Below are positions 1-7,777 of a stretch of 21,375 nucleotides of DNA, piece after piece. Position numbers and translations under genes: made by a program. Where the stretch lies: NCBI GenBank assembly GCA_030640275.1, contig DAOWJR010000063.1:1-21375 (forward strand), given 5' to 3'. Source of the stretch: Actinomycetes bacterium. GTDB lineage: Bacteria; Actinomycetota; Humimicrobiia; JAHJRV01. Numbering within the stretch: position 1 is the first letter of the stretch; every line of letters begins with the position of its first letter. Below the pieces are notes generated by a model. That model was not told where the DNA came from. It did no database searches and worked only from the letters and a program-made list of their open reading frames with translations.

Positions 1-510
1 AATACATCTGCTTTGTCCATCTCAAAAATGGGAAGTGGGTCTGGTAGACCTGAGAAAGTTATAGGAATGCACTTTTTCTTTCCAGCACATATTATGAAGT
101 TAGTTGAAGTTATACCAGGTATTGAAACATCTCAAGATACGATAGATACAATAGTTGAGCTCTCAGAAAGATTCAGGAAATTACCAGTTAAGGTAAAGGA
201 GATACCTGGATTTTTAGTTAACAGAATACTTCTTCCAATGTTAATAGAGGCTTGTAAATGTCTTGATGAAGGAGTAGCATCTGCAAAAGATATAGATTTA
301 GCTATGCAGGCAGGAGCAGGAATGCCAATGGGTCCTTTCACTCTTGCAGATAATTTAGGGCTTGATGTTGTTTTGAATGTAGCTGATTATATGGCAAGTC
401 AATATGGAAATCCCAACTTTAACCCCCCATATCTTCTAAGAAAAATGGTAGCAGCGGGACATCTTGGAGTAAAAACAGGGAAGGGATTTTACGACTATAG
501 CAAAATGTAA
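1..510 (+). CDS. hbd: 3-hydroxyacyl-CoA (3-hydroxybutyryl-CoA) dehydrogenase, 5'-truncated by the window
   Basis: NAD-dependent oxidation of 3-hydroxyacyl-CoA to 3-oxoacyl-CoA, or the reverse in butyrate-type metabolism. The frame is open from base 1 and begins with NTSALSIS, the conserved Asn/Ser strand of the family, so the N-terminal NAD-binding Rossmann part lies outside the window. About 169 residues are visible. The catalytic His is in GMHFF and the paired Glu in MKLVEV. The C-terminal helical domain follows, with PGFLVNRI and the GMPMGPF-LAD stretch, and ends at the usual place (KTGKGFYDYS). One oddity is that the family normally reads HFFNP after the catalytic His, and here it is HFFFP. 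The gene heads a same-strand run of hydratase, acyl-CoA dehydrogenase and Etf genes, which supports an acyl-CoA oxidation or butyryl-CoA-type role. Chain-length preference cannot be read from sequence. Family assignment is secure; the exact substrate is inferred. Confidence 0.93.
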   Translation, partial: NTSALSISKMGSGSGRPEKVIGMHFFFPAHIMKLVEVIPGIETSQDTIDTIVELSERFRKLPVKVKEIPGFLVNRILLPMLIEACKCLDEGVASAKDIDLAMQAGAGMPMGPFTLADNLGLDVVLNVADYMASQYGNPNFNPPYLLRKMVAAGHLGVKTGKGFYDYSKM

Positions 511-539
511 AAAAATTGATTATCATTAGGAATATTTTA

Positions 540-593
540 AGATTTGGGCATAGTTTCTCGACTAAAATGTCTTCGAAACCACGCCACAAATCT
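540..593. repeat. imperfect inverted repeat, REP-like hairpin in the hbd-crt gap
   Basis: Arms agatttg (540-546) and caaatct (587-593) pair perfectly. Inside them ggc (547-549) can pair with gcc (583-585), and gtttc (553-557) with gaaac (575-579). The segment ccacgccac (579-587) is the exact reverse complement of gtggcgtgg at 18572-18580 inside another hairpin of this window, and both units end in an AATCTC-type tail. This suggests a degenerate member of a dispersed palindromic repeat. It has no T-run, so it is not a classical terminator. Nothing else is seen in this 148-bp gap apart from the next gene's ribosome binding site. Confidence 0.45.
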
Positions 594-658
594 CTTATAA
601 AAATTAAGATTATTTTAAAATTAAAGAAATAAATTAATTTAAATATGGAGGTAAAATT

Positions 659-1438
659 ATGGAAAGGGAATTTGTTAACTATACTATTGAAGATAAAGTA
701 GCAACTTTGGTAATAGATCGTCCTCCAGTGAATGCTTTAGACACTAAAACTATGGAGGAATTAAGCGAAGTATTGGATGAGTTAGAAAAAGATCCAAATG
801 TAGGAGCGATTGTTATAACAGGTGGTGGGAAATATGCTTTCATTGCTGGTGCTGATGTAAAGGAGATGCCGAAACTCACCCCAGAGTTAGCAGAAGAGAT
901 GTCAGCGAAAGGACAAGCAATTTTAACGAAGATGGAAAAAATGGGAAAACCTGTTATAGCTGCTATAAACGGTCTTGCTCTTGGAGGAGGATTGGAACTG
1001 GCTATGGCTACTGATATAAGAATAATATCTGATAGAGCTCGCGTAGGACAACCTGAAATAAATTTGGGTCTTTTCCCTGGTTGGGGTGGAACTCAGAGAC
1101 TTCCAAGGATTATTGGTTTGGCGAAAGCAAAGGAGATGATTTTTACAGGGGATATGATAAGTGCTCAGGAAGCTATGCGAATAGGACTTGTTAATAAGGT
1201 TGTTCCAGATGGTGAGGAACTAAAGGTTGCTAAAGATATTGCAAAAAAAATAATAAGTAAAGCACCAATTGCAGTTGCAAAATCTAAAAAAGCTATGCGG
1301 GAAGGTATACAGGCATCATTAGAAGAGGGATTGAACATAGAGGCTGAGTTATTTGGAGAAATCTGTGGAACCGAGGATATGAAGGAAGGTGTAGCTGCAT
1401 TTATTGAAAAACGACAACCAAAATTTAAGGGAAAATAA
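659..1438 (+). CDS. crt: enoyl-CoA hydratase / crotonase
   Basis: Reversible hydration of trans-2-enoyl-CoA (crotonyl-CoA type) to 3-hydroxyacyl-CoA in the cytoplasm, the step next to the preceding dehydrogenase. At 259 residues it is standard crotonase length. Both acid/base glutamates of true hydratases are present: E113 in GGGLELA and E133 in GQPEINLG. The oxyanion-hole glycines lie in AGAD (63-66) and GGG (109-111), and the following loop reads FPGWGGTQRL. The C-terminal helices end with the usual FIEKRQPKFKGK-like tail. The start is fixed by GGAGG at 647-651, 7 nt before the ATG. The intact glutamate pair argues against an isomerase- or hydrolase-only crotonase homologue. Neighbours on both sides act in the same pathway. 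Confidence 0.95.
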   Translation: MEREFVNYTIEDKVATLVIDRPPVNALDTKTMEELSEVLDELEKDPNVGAIVITGGGKYAFIAGADVKEMPKLTPELAEEMSAKGQAILTKMEKMGKPVIAAINGLALGGGLELAMATDIRIISDRARVGQPEINLGLFPGWGGTQRLPRIIGLAKAKEMIFTGDMISAQEAMRIGLVNKVVPDGEELKVAKDIAKKIISKAPIAVAKSKKAMREGIQASLEEGLNIEAELFGEICGTEDMKEGVAAFIEKRQPKFKGK

Positions 1439-1617
1439 TTAACAATTTCTGTAATAGTACCAAGTAGATTTATTTGTGTAAAGTAAATTTAATTTACGTA
1501 AGAAGAATATTATTTTTTAAAAAGAGTTATAAAAATTTTATTATTCAAAAACTTTAAAAATTAAATGATACTTATAATTTATAAAAATCTTACAACTTCA
1601 TCAGTAAGGAGGTGCAG

Positions 1618-2775
1618 ATGGATTATTCCATTCCAAAAGAACTTGAGCTGTTACGCAAAACAGTAAAAGAGTTTGCTGAGAAGGAAATAGCTCCTGTAGT
1701 CGAAGATATGGATAGAGAAGGAAAGTTTCCGGAAGAAAGTATAAAAAAGATGGCAAAATTGGGTTTAATGGGACTTCCCGTTTCAAGAAAGTACGGTGGT
1801 GCTGGAGCAGGAATGTTAGGATACTGTATTGCTGTAGAGGAGATTGGAAAGGTTTGTAATTCACACGGTACAATTTTAGGAGCTCATACATCTCTATGTT
1901 GCATGCCTATTGAGATGTTTGGAACTGAAGAACAAAAGCAGAAATATTTAGTTCCGCTTGCAAAAGGAGAGAAACTTGGAGCATTTGCTTTAACAGAACC
2001 CAATGCTGGCTCAGATGCAGCTGCTATAGAAACTACAGCAGTAAGAGATGGTAATTATTATGTATTGAATGGAACTAAGATATGGATAACCAATGCGGAC
2101 AGAGCAGACATAATTATAGTTTTAACAGTAACTGATAAAGCACTTGGAGCTCGAGGTGGAATAACTGCATTTATAGTTGAGAAAGGCACACCAGGGCTTT
2201 CAGTAGGAACATTAGAAGATAAGATGGGAATTAGAGGTTCAAGTCAGGCTGAATTAATATTTGAAAATTGTAGAGTGCCAAAGGAAAATGTTTTAGGTGA
2301 TGTCGGAGCAGGCTTCCTTGTTTTTATGAAAGGTCTTGATTGTGGTAGACTGTCACTTGCAGCAGGTTGTGTTGGAGGAGCACAGGCATGTTTAGATGCA
2401 TCAATAAAATTTGCAATGAATAGGATTCAATTCGGCAAGCCTATATGGGAAAATCAAGCAATACAATGGATGATTACTGATATGGCAACAGAAGTATATG
2501 CTGCGAGAAATATGGTATATCATGCAATTTGGTTAAAAGGAACAGGTAAAAGATTTACTAAAGAATCAGCAATGTGCAAACTTTTTGCATCTGAAATTCT
2601 CTGTAGAGCAATTGATACAGCATTACAAATTCATGGGGGCATGGGTTATATGAAAAAGTTTCCAATCGAAAGAATGTATAGAGATGCAAGAATAACAAGA
2701 ATCTATGAAGGAACCAACGAAATTCAAAGACTTGTAATAGCTAATATGATTAGCCGGGAAATGAGAAAATCCTAA
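1618..2775 (+). CDS. bcd: acyl-CoA dehydrogenase (short-chain/butyryl-CoA type)
   Basis: FAD-dependent interconversion of acyl-CoA and trans-2-enoyl-CoA, exchanging electrons with Etf. I use the ATG at 1618 because AAGGAGG (1606-1612) sits 5 nt upstream; a GTG at 1612 would overlap that site. This gives 385 residues, the usual length. Visible features are FALTEPNAGSDA (123-134, FAD/substrate loop), GTKIWITNADRAD (152-164), RIQFGKPI in the C-terminal helical domain, IHGGMGYMKKFPIERMYRDA (FAD contact) and IYEGTNEIQR. The last contains the catalytic base, E364, in the position typical of short- and medium-chain enzymes. Together with etfB and ferredoxin-bearing etfA downstream, it may form a Bcd-Etf complex as in clostridia or the caffeyl-CoA reductase complex of Acetobacterium. 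Direction and chain length are not determinable here. Confidence 0.94.
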   Translation: MDYSIPKELELLRKTVKEFAEKEIAPVVEDMDREGKFPEESIKKMAKLGLMGLPVSRKYGGAGAGMLGYCIAVEEIGKVCNSHGTILGAHTSLCCMPIEMFGTEEQKQKYLVPLAKGEKLGAFALTEPNAGSDAAAIETTAVRDGNYYVLNGTKIWITNADRADIIIVLTVTDKALGARGGITAFIVEKGTPGLSVGTLEDKMGIRGSSQAELIFENCRVPKENVLGDVGAGFLVFMKGLDCGRLSLAAGCVGGAQACLDASIKFAMNRIQFGKPIWENQAIQWMITDMATEVYAARNMVYHAIWLKGTGKRFTKESAMCKLFASEILCRAIDTALQIHGGMGYMKKFPIERMYRDARITRIYEGTNEIQRLVIANMISREMRKS

Positions 2776-2802
2776 AAAGGGTCAGGTCTTGACATGAGAC
2801 AT
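2776..2802. repeat. possible remnant of a dispersed motif (GGGTCAGGTCTTGACA)
   Basis: Immediately after the acyl-CoA dehydrogenase stop comes aaaagggtcaggtcttgaca, followed by tgagaca. From memory, unverified, a GTCAAGACCTGACCC-type sequence recurs in many environmental bacterial genomes, often near REP-associated tyrosine transposases. Only short self-pairing is seen (gtca/tgac, gtct/agac) and there is no T-run, so it is not an obvious terminator. No second copy is visible in this window. Confidence 0.2.
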
Positions 2803-2903
2803 ATTATAATATTAATAAATTAAAACAGGGAAAATAATTAATAAGCTAAAATGGAGGAAATAGTAATTTAAAATTTCAATAATAATTTATTGGAGGAAAA
2901 AAT

Positions 2904-3689
2904 ATGAGATTTATTGTTTGTATTAAACAGGTTCCTGATACAACAAATGTTAAAATTGATAAGAGAACAGGTAGACTCATAAGGGAAGGAATCCCGAGCA
3001 TTATAAATCCTGAAGATAAAAATGCTTTAGAAGAAGCATTAAAGCTAAAAGAAAAATTTGGTGGAGAAGTAATAGTTATATCAATGGGACCTCCGCAAGC
3101 TGATGAAGCTTTGAGAGAAGCAATGGCTATGGGTGCAGATAGGGCAATACTTCTGACTGACAGGGCTTTTGCTGGAGCTGATACAATGGCTACAGCCTAT
3201 TCCTTAGGATCTGCCATTAAGAAAATAGGTGAATATGATTTGGTTTTATGTGGAAGACAAGCAATAGATGGAGATACTGCACAGGTTGGACCACAATTAG
3301 CAGAGTTTCTATCAATTCCTCAAATAACTTATGTTTCAGATTTAAATATTGAAGAAAATAAAGTTGTTGCAATTCAGGAGCTGGAGGATAAAAGAGTAAA
3401 ATGGGAAGCAAACTTACCTGCTCTTCTAACTGTAACTGCAGAGGCAAATAAACCCAGATACCCTACAGCATATAGGATTATGAGTGCATATAAGGAGAAG
3501 GATGTTGAAATATTGGAGAAGAAAGATTTAGATGTTGATGAAAAGAGAATAGGAATGGATGGTTCACCCACCTCAGTTAAAAGGATCTTTTCTCCTGAAC
3601 CGAAAGGTAAGGGTGAAATTATTAAGGAGGAGCCCAAAAAAGCTGCTGGGATTTTATTTAATCGTCTAAGAGCAAAGAATATATTATAG
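2904..3689 (+). CDS. etfB: electron transfer flavoprotein beta subunit, bifurcating-type
   Basis: Beta subunit of the EtfAB heterodimer that accepts or delivers electrons for acyl-CoA dehydrogenase. At 261 residues it is normal length. The N-terminus MRFIVCIKQVPDT and the motif GRQAIDGDTAQVGP (117-130) are the forms known from electron-bifurcating Etfs such as those of Acidaminococcus and clostridia, where EtfB binds NADH and the bifurcating FAD. DRAFAGADTMATA (86-98) and the SPTSVKRIFSP segment near the C-terminus fit the same group. The start is supported by GGAGG at 2892-2896, 7 nt before the ATG. The stop is 15 nt before etfA, so the two are surely co-transcribed. That it actually bifurcates is inferred from family motifs and context. 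Confidence 0.94.
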   Translation: MRFIVCIKQVPDTTNVKIDKRTGRLIREGIPSIINPEDKNALEEALKLKEKFGGEVIVISMGPPQADEALREAMAMGADRAILLTDRAFAGADTMATAYSLGSAIKKIGEYDLVLCGRQAIDGDTAQVGPQLAEFLSIPQITYVSDLNIEENKVVAIQELEDKRVKWEANLPALLTVTAEANKPRYPTAYRIMSAYKEKDVEILEKKDLDVDEKRIGMDGSPTSVKRIFSPEPKGKGEIIKEEPKKAAGILFNRLRAKNIL

Positions 3690-3704
3690 ATTGGGGGTAA
3701 ATAA

Positions 3705-4913
3705 ATGGCAATTTATATTAATAGAGAGTTATGTACAGGATGTGAACTATGTGTTGAAATATGCCCATTTAATGGAGTAAAGCTTGATGAAGAAGGTATA
3801 GCAGTACTACTTGATGCTTGTAATGAGTGTGGAGCTTGTGTTGATGAATGTCCAGTAGAAGCTATTTCAATTGAGGTAATAAAAGAGGGTGTAATCGACA
3901 TAAGTCAATATTCTGGAGTATGGACCCTTGCTGAACAAAGAGATGGAAAACTCACAAGAGTTGCCAGGCAGTTAGTTGGAAAAGCAAGGCAGCTCGCTGA
4001 TGTTTTGGGAGTAAGAGTTGAGTCAGTGCTTTTGGGTCACAACATCTCTGAACTGGCTCAGGAATTAATTCAATGCGGGGCTGATAATGTCTATTTAATA
4101 GATAACCCATTATTAAAGAATTATCAAACAGATTTATATACAAAAGCAATTTACGACCTTACTGTGGAGAAAAAACCAGAAATATTCATCTTTGGAGCAA
4201 CGCATATGGGAAGGGATTTGGCTCCAAGACTTGCTCAAAGAATACAAACTGGACTAACAGCAGATTGTACAGAACTCACCATAGATGATACAGAGCGACA
4301 TCTTCTACAAACAAGACCAGCATTTGGTGGAAATATTATGGCTACTATCACATGTAAGAATCATAGACCACAAATGGCAACAGTAAGACCAGGTGTATTT
4401 AGAGAACCTGAAAAGGATTTATCAAGAGAAGGGAATGTCATTAATATAAAGCCAAATATTTTAGAATCTGATATTCTTTCTCATTTAGTTAAATACTTAA
4501 AATTGGAGAAAAAAATAGTTAAACTTGAGGAAGCAGAAGTGATAGTTTCAGGTGGAAGAGGATTAAAAAAGCCTGAGAATTTTTCGCTGATTCAAGAACT
4601 CGCTGATTTACTGGGTGGTGAAGTTGGAGCATCAAGAGCAACAGTTGATGCAGGATGGATATCAAAAGATCATCAAGTAGGTCAAACTGGTAAAACTGTA
4701 TCTCCAAAGCTTTACATTGCATGTGGTATCTCAGGAGCTATTCAACATAGAGCTGGCATGCAAGCATCAGAAACAATTGTTGCTATAAATAAAGATCCAG
4801 ACGCTCCTATATTCAAGATTGCAGATTTTGGTATAGTAGGTGATTTATTCAAGGTTATCCCGGAACTAATATCAGTACTTAAAGCTAAAAAAGCGAAAGA
4901 AATGGTAGTATAA
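3705..4913 (+). CDS. etfA: electron transfer flavoprotein alpha subunit with N-terminal 2x[4Fe-4S] ferredoxin domain
   Basis: Alpha subunit of Etf, 402 residues, longer than plain EtfA because of an added ferredoxin domain. Two complete cluster motifs are visible: C10-x2-C13-x2-C16-x3-C20-P and C39-x2-C42-x2-C45-x3-C49-P. The EtfA N-terminal domain follows (about 70-260), then the C-terminal FAD-binding domain, with SGGRGLKKPENF (282-293), VGQTGKTV (325-332), ACGISGAIQHRAGM (339-352) and ADFGIVGD (373-380). The same architecture is known in Acetobacterium CarE (caffeyl-CoA reductase) and LctC (lactate dehydrogenase/Etf), both electron-bifurcating or confurcating systems that use ferredoxin. 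It follows etfB after 15 nt with TGGGGGT at 3691-3697 as ribosome binding site. Electron exchange with free ferredoxin is inferred. Confidence 0.95.
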   Translation: MAIYINRELCTGCELCVEICPFNGVKLDEEGIAVLLDACNECGACVDECPVEAISIEVIKEGVIDISQYSGVWTLAEQRDGKLTRVARQLVGKARQLADVLGVRVESVLLGHNISELAQELIQCGADNVYLIDNPLLKNYQTDLYTKAIYDLTVEKKPEIFIFGATHMGRDLAPRLAQRIQTGLTADCTELTIDDTERHLLQTRPAFGGNIMATITCKNHRPQMATVRPGVFREPEKDLSREGNVINIKPNILESDILSHLVKYLKLEKKIVKLEEAEVIVSGGRGLKKPENFSLIQELADLLGGEVGASRATVDAGWISKDHQVGQTGKTVSPKLYIACGISGAIQHRAGMQASETIVAINKDPDAPIFKIADFGIVGDLFKVIPELISVLKAKKAKEMVV

Positions 4914-4932
4914 TAAATACTTTGCTTTTGAC

Positions 4933-4950
4933 TTAAAAATGCATTTTTAA
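4933..4950. repeat. 18-bp perfect palindrome before the HtrA gene
   Basis: ttaaaaatgcatttttaa is its own reverse complement and lies between the etfA stop and the protease start. TTGACT (4928-4933) precedes it, but no good -10 box lies 16-18 bp further on. It could be an operator, a weak transcript end, or chance in AT-rich DNA. Confidence 0.25.
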
Positions 4951-4964
4951 TAGGTGTTAAAGAA

Positions 4965-6128
4965 ATGGATGACAACAGTTACATAAAATACAATAGATCA
5001 TCAAACTTTTTAAGAGGTTGTTTAATAGCTTTAATTGCAATTTTAGTATTAATTATTGGTGTTGGAACTATATTTGGAACAGTATATTTAAGAAAATTAC
5101 AAATTACCTCTCCTGCTGAAGAAAGAATAGAAAAGACTGCAGAAAAGCAAGAAACTATAAAAGAACAGGAAATTATTAAAATCGAGACCAAGGAAGCAAA
5201 CCCTGTTGCAGCAGTAGCCAGAAAAGTTCAACCAAGTGTAGTGAATATTGCGGTTGAAGTAATTCAATATGATATTTTTGGTCGTGAAGTTCTAGTTCCT
5301 GCTGTTGGCAGTGGAGTAATTTTTTCAGAAGATGGCTATATATTAACCAATGCTCATGTTGTTGAAGAAGCAGAAAAAGAAAATATTAAGGTGACTTTTT
5401 TTGATGGTAAAACAGAAAAAGCGAAATTAGTAGGGATGGAACCACGCGCTGATATTGCTGTTATAAAAGTGGATAAGAAAAATTTAAAAGCAGCTGAGTT
5501 TATATCTGTAAAAGACATAGAAGTAGGAGATTTAGCAGTTGCAATTGGGAGCCCACTTACACTTCAGCAAACTGTTACTTCAGGGGTAGTTAGTGCACTT
5601 GGAAGGGAAATGTTAGAGTTCATTGAATATGAGGGTAAGGATCTTGTTGTTGATTTAATTCAGACAGATGCTGCTATAAATATGGGAAATAGTGGAGGTG
5701 CTCTGGCTAATATAGAAGGTAAAGTCATGGGAATTAATACAGCAATGATAAGTCCCGCTATTTCTACTGGATTGGGTTTTGCTATTCCAAGTGATATAGC
5801 AACAAATATTGCTAATCAATTAGTGGCATATGGTAGATCCAGAATACCAATAATTGGTATAAACATGGGAGATTCTCAAGATCCAGATGTTCCTGGAGTA
5901 TTTATTGCAGAAGTGTTTGAAGGATTACCTGCTGAAAAAGCAGGAATAAAGTCTGGAGATATTATTACGAAATGTAATAATATTAAGTTAAAAATTGCCT
6001 GGGATTTAAAAGCAGAAATTGTTAAGTATAATGTTGGTGATGAAATTGAATTAGAAATAAACAGAAATGGCAAAGTATTTACAACAAAAGTTCAGTTGGT
6101 GGATGCTCCTCCAGAGTATGGAAAATAA
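4965..6128 (+). CDS. htrA: membrane-anchored HtrA/DegP-like serine protease with one PDZ domain
   Basis: Extracytoplasmic quality-control protease of the S1C family, 387 residues. It has a short cytoplasmic N-terminus, one membrane segment at about 19-42 rich in Leu/Ile/Val, and a charged Glu/Lys linker (50-80). The trypsin-like domain (about 82-285) contains the full catalytic triad: H131 in LTNAHVV, D163 in ADIAVIKV and S243 in GNSGGAL. One PDZ domain follows (about 310-378, with GLPAEKAGIKSGDII). Because the membrane segment is not followed by a cleavage motif, it probably acts as an anchor, like HtrA of Gram-positive bacteria. A terminator follows directly, so it is likely expressed apart from the sigma factor gene downstream, although htrA next to an ECF sigma factor is a recurring envelope-stress arrangement. 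Confidence 0.95.
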   Translation: MDDNSYIKYNRSSNFLRGCLIALIAILVLIIGVGTIFGTVYLRKLQITSPAEERIEKTAEKQETIKEQEIIKIETKEANPVAAVARKVQPSVVNIAVEVIQYDIFGREVLVPAVGSGVIFSEDGYILTNAHVVEEAEKENIKVTFFDGKTEKAKLVGMEPRADIAVIKVDKKNLKAAEFISVKDIEVGDLAVAIGSPLTLQQTVTSGVVSALGREMLEFIEYEGKDLVVDLIQTDAAINMGNSGGALANIEGKVMGINTAMISPAISTGLGFAIPSDIATNIANQLVAYGRSRIPIIGINMGDSQDPDVPGVFIAEVFEGLPAEKAGIKSGDIITKCNNIKLKIAWDLKAEIVKYNVGDEIELEINRNGKVFTTKVQLVDAPPEYGK

Positions 6129-6169
6129 TAATTCTTATTTTGAAAAACTATTGATAGATTTATTTTTTG

Positions 6170-6199
6170 ATCCTCTATCAGATAATGATAGAGGATTTT
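6170..6199 (+). terminator. intrinsic terminator after htrA
   Basis: An 11-bp perfect stem (6170-6180 with 6186-6196) and a 5-nt loop are followed by tttt. A T-rich stretch also precedes the stem, so on the minus strand the hairpin is followed only by A-poor sequence in part. It closes the htrA transcript 42 bp after its stop. Confidence 0.85.
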
Positions 6200-6225
6200 G
6201 TTATAATTATAATAACCTTTAGAAT
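6198..6225 (+). promoter_or_regulatory. putative sigma-A-type promoter for the ECF sigma gene
   Basis: TTGTTA (6198-6203), a 16-bp spacer, then TAGAAT (6220-6225), 48 bp before the sigma factor ATG and just beyond the htrA terminator. It matches the housekeeping consensus at 4/6 and 5/6 positions. AT-rich surroundings make chance matches common. Confidence 0.4.
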
Positions 6226-6273
6226 ATTTGAGAGTGAAAAAAATTTTTAGGTTAACAAAAAAGACTAATAAGA

Positions 6274-6906
6274 ATGAAGAAGATGGATGTTTCAGAAAAC
6301 GAATCAACTAAAAGTATTTTTATAGAAAGATATCATAATTTAAGTGACCAATTTCTAATAGCTCGTGCAAGAAAAGGTGATAATCTTGCATTTGAAGCAA
6401 TAGTAAATAGATACAAAAATCAGGTATTTACCTCCGCTTTTTATATAATGGGAAATAGTCATGATGCTTCAGATGCTGCACAGGAGGTGTTCCTGAAGAT
6501 TTACAAATCCCTTCATAAGTTTGGTGGTAGGTCAAAATTTTCAACATGGTTATTCAGGCTAACTACCAATACCTGTATCGATCTTATAAGAAAGAGAAAA
6601 AGGTATACTTCTAAAACTAAAGAATTAGATTTAGAGTATGATAAGGATTTTTCAAAAAGCGCCAGGTATAAAGAACTATCATCTGTTGAGAGGGAATTTT
6701 TAAAAAAGGAAGATGGAAGGAAGATAATTGAAAATATTATTTCATTACCACAAAAGTATAGAGTTCCAATAGTATTGAGAGATATTTATGGATACTCATA
6801 TAGAGAAATAGCAAAATTATTAAAACAGCCTTTAGGAACTCTAAAATGTAACATCTTCAGAGGTCGCAGAATCCTAAGAGATACTATCTTCAAAGAAATA
6901 AAATAA
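6274..6906 (+). CDS. ECF-type (sigma-70 family) RNA polymerase sigma factor
   Basis: Sigma factor directing RNA polymerase to a dedicated promoter set, 210 residues. Region 2 spans about 37-108 (NLAFEAIVNRY, the DAAQEVFLKIY core-binding and -10 segments, FSTWLFRLTTNTCIDLIRKRKR-type end). Region 4 spans about 150-205 (SLPQKYRVPIVLRDIYGYSYREIAKLL, a helix-turn-helix for the -35 box). Region 1.1/3 is missing, as usual for the ECF class. The ATG at 6274 has no strong ribosome binding site; an ATG at 6283 is an alternative and would change only three residues. It is unusual that no anti-sigma gene follows: the next gene is convergent (abiEii, 18 bp away), and the nearest zinc-finger anti-sigma-like gene is at 12784. 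The adjacent htrA hints at an envelope-stress regulon, but this is inference. Confidence 0.92.
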   Translation: MKKMDVSENESTKSIFIERYHNLSDQFLIARARKGDNLAFEAIVNRYKNQVFTSAFYIMGNSHDASDAAQEVFLKIYKSLHKFGGRSKFSTWLFRLTTNTCIDLIRKRKRYTSKTKELDLEYDKDFSKSARYKELSSVEREFLKKEDGRKIIENIISLPQKYRVPIVLRDIYGYSYREIAKLLKQPLGTLKCNIFRGRRILRDTIFKEIK

Positions 6907-6924
6907 AAAATATTAATTTGTTAA

Positions 6925-7758
6925 TCAAATCAAATCGATTTCTTTTAACTCTCTTTTTAACTCCCTGTAAACTTTTTCAAATGAAGGTAATTCCACCATC
7001 TGATTTTTAAGTCGAACCTCCCATAATCTTTTATATCTAATCTCTTTCTCATCAAATACTTTTAATATTGAACTCTCACTTAATTTTTTAAATTTAATTT
7101 TCTTCTCTATATATGGTTTTAATAGGAATATGTCACTGATATATTTATTAGCAATAAGATACCATGTGTCATAAATGTCCCTGGGTTCATTTCTACTTTT
7201 ATCCATAATACTAAGAATCTTTTCCACAAAAATTTCATTTATGGAATATACTTTTGATTTAATATTTAAAGGAATATCATCGTATTCTTTGTATTCTTTT
7301 AAAAGAGGTTTTAATATTATTGGAAATTGTAATAGTTCTTCTTTCGTAAAATCTATCTTTATACTCCCTTTACTTATATCAGCACTAAGAGGACCAGAAA
7401 AATTTAAAAAAATTGTATATCCATTTTCATGTTCATCACTTCTACTAAATCTTATAGGTATATTTGCATCTTTTAATAATATCTGGTAGATATCTTCAAA
7501 CTTTTCTTTCAGATTTGATAGAGAAAAGGATTTTAATAATGTAAAATCGAGGTCTTCAGAGAAACGATATCTATGAATATAGAATTTTTTTAATGCTGTA
7601 CCACCCTTAAAAGCAAGAATGTCCTTTAAATCTGATTTTGATATACCTATTAAAATCCACGATAGGATATAATCTTTTTCGATTGTTTTAACAGGTATAG
7701 ATTTACCAGCTTTAGTTAAGTTAGCCTGTAATCTAAATAAATTTCTTTGATTAATCAT
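6925..7758 (-). CDS. abiEii: AbiEii toxin, nucleotidyltransferase of the type IV AbiE system
   Basis: Toxin of the AbiE abortive-infection/toxin-antitoxin family (DUF1814-type nucleotidyltransferase), 277 residues. All family motifs are visible: K51-GGTALKK (the GGT nucleotidyltransferase loop), R65-FSEDLDF (with the D-x-D metal site), KIDFT (134-138), and the C-terminal EK..SIMDKSRNEPRDIYD block (about 179-197). The catalytic residues therefore look intact. The ATG at 7758 is preceded by GAGGA (7763-7767), and the gene starts 19 bp after the antitoxin stop, so the two are co-transcribed from the promoter near 8645-8673. Family knowledge: characterised AbiEii toxins are GTP-binding nucleotidyltransferases that cause reversible growth arrest and phage resistance; some relatives modify tRNA 3' ends. 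It converges on the sigma gene with an 18-bp gap. Confidence 0.93.
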   Translation of the reverse strand: MINQRNLFRLQANLTKAGKSIPVKTIEKDYILSWILIGISKSDLKDILAFKGGTALKKFYIHRYRFSEDLDFTLLKSFSLSNLKEKFEDIYQILLKDANIPIRFSRSDEHENGYTIFLNFSGPLSADISKGSIKIDFTKEELLQFPIILKPLLKEYKEYDDIPLNIKSKVYSINEIFVEKILSIMDKSRNEPRDIYDTWYLIANKYISDIFLLKPYIEKKIKFKKLSESSILKVFDEKEIRYKRLWEVRLKNQMVELPSFEKVYRELKRELKEIDLI

Positions 7759-7777
7759 TATTTCCTCATACTATTTC

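Noticed and set aside
1480..1505. gtaaat-tta-atttac inverted repeat in the crt-bcd gap as an operator
   Set aside because: Only 6-bp AT-rich arms; expected by chance at this base composition.
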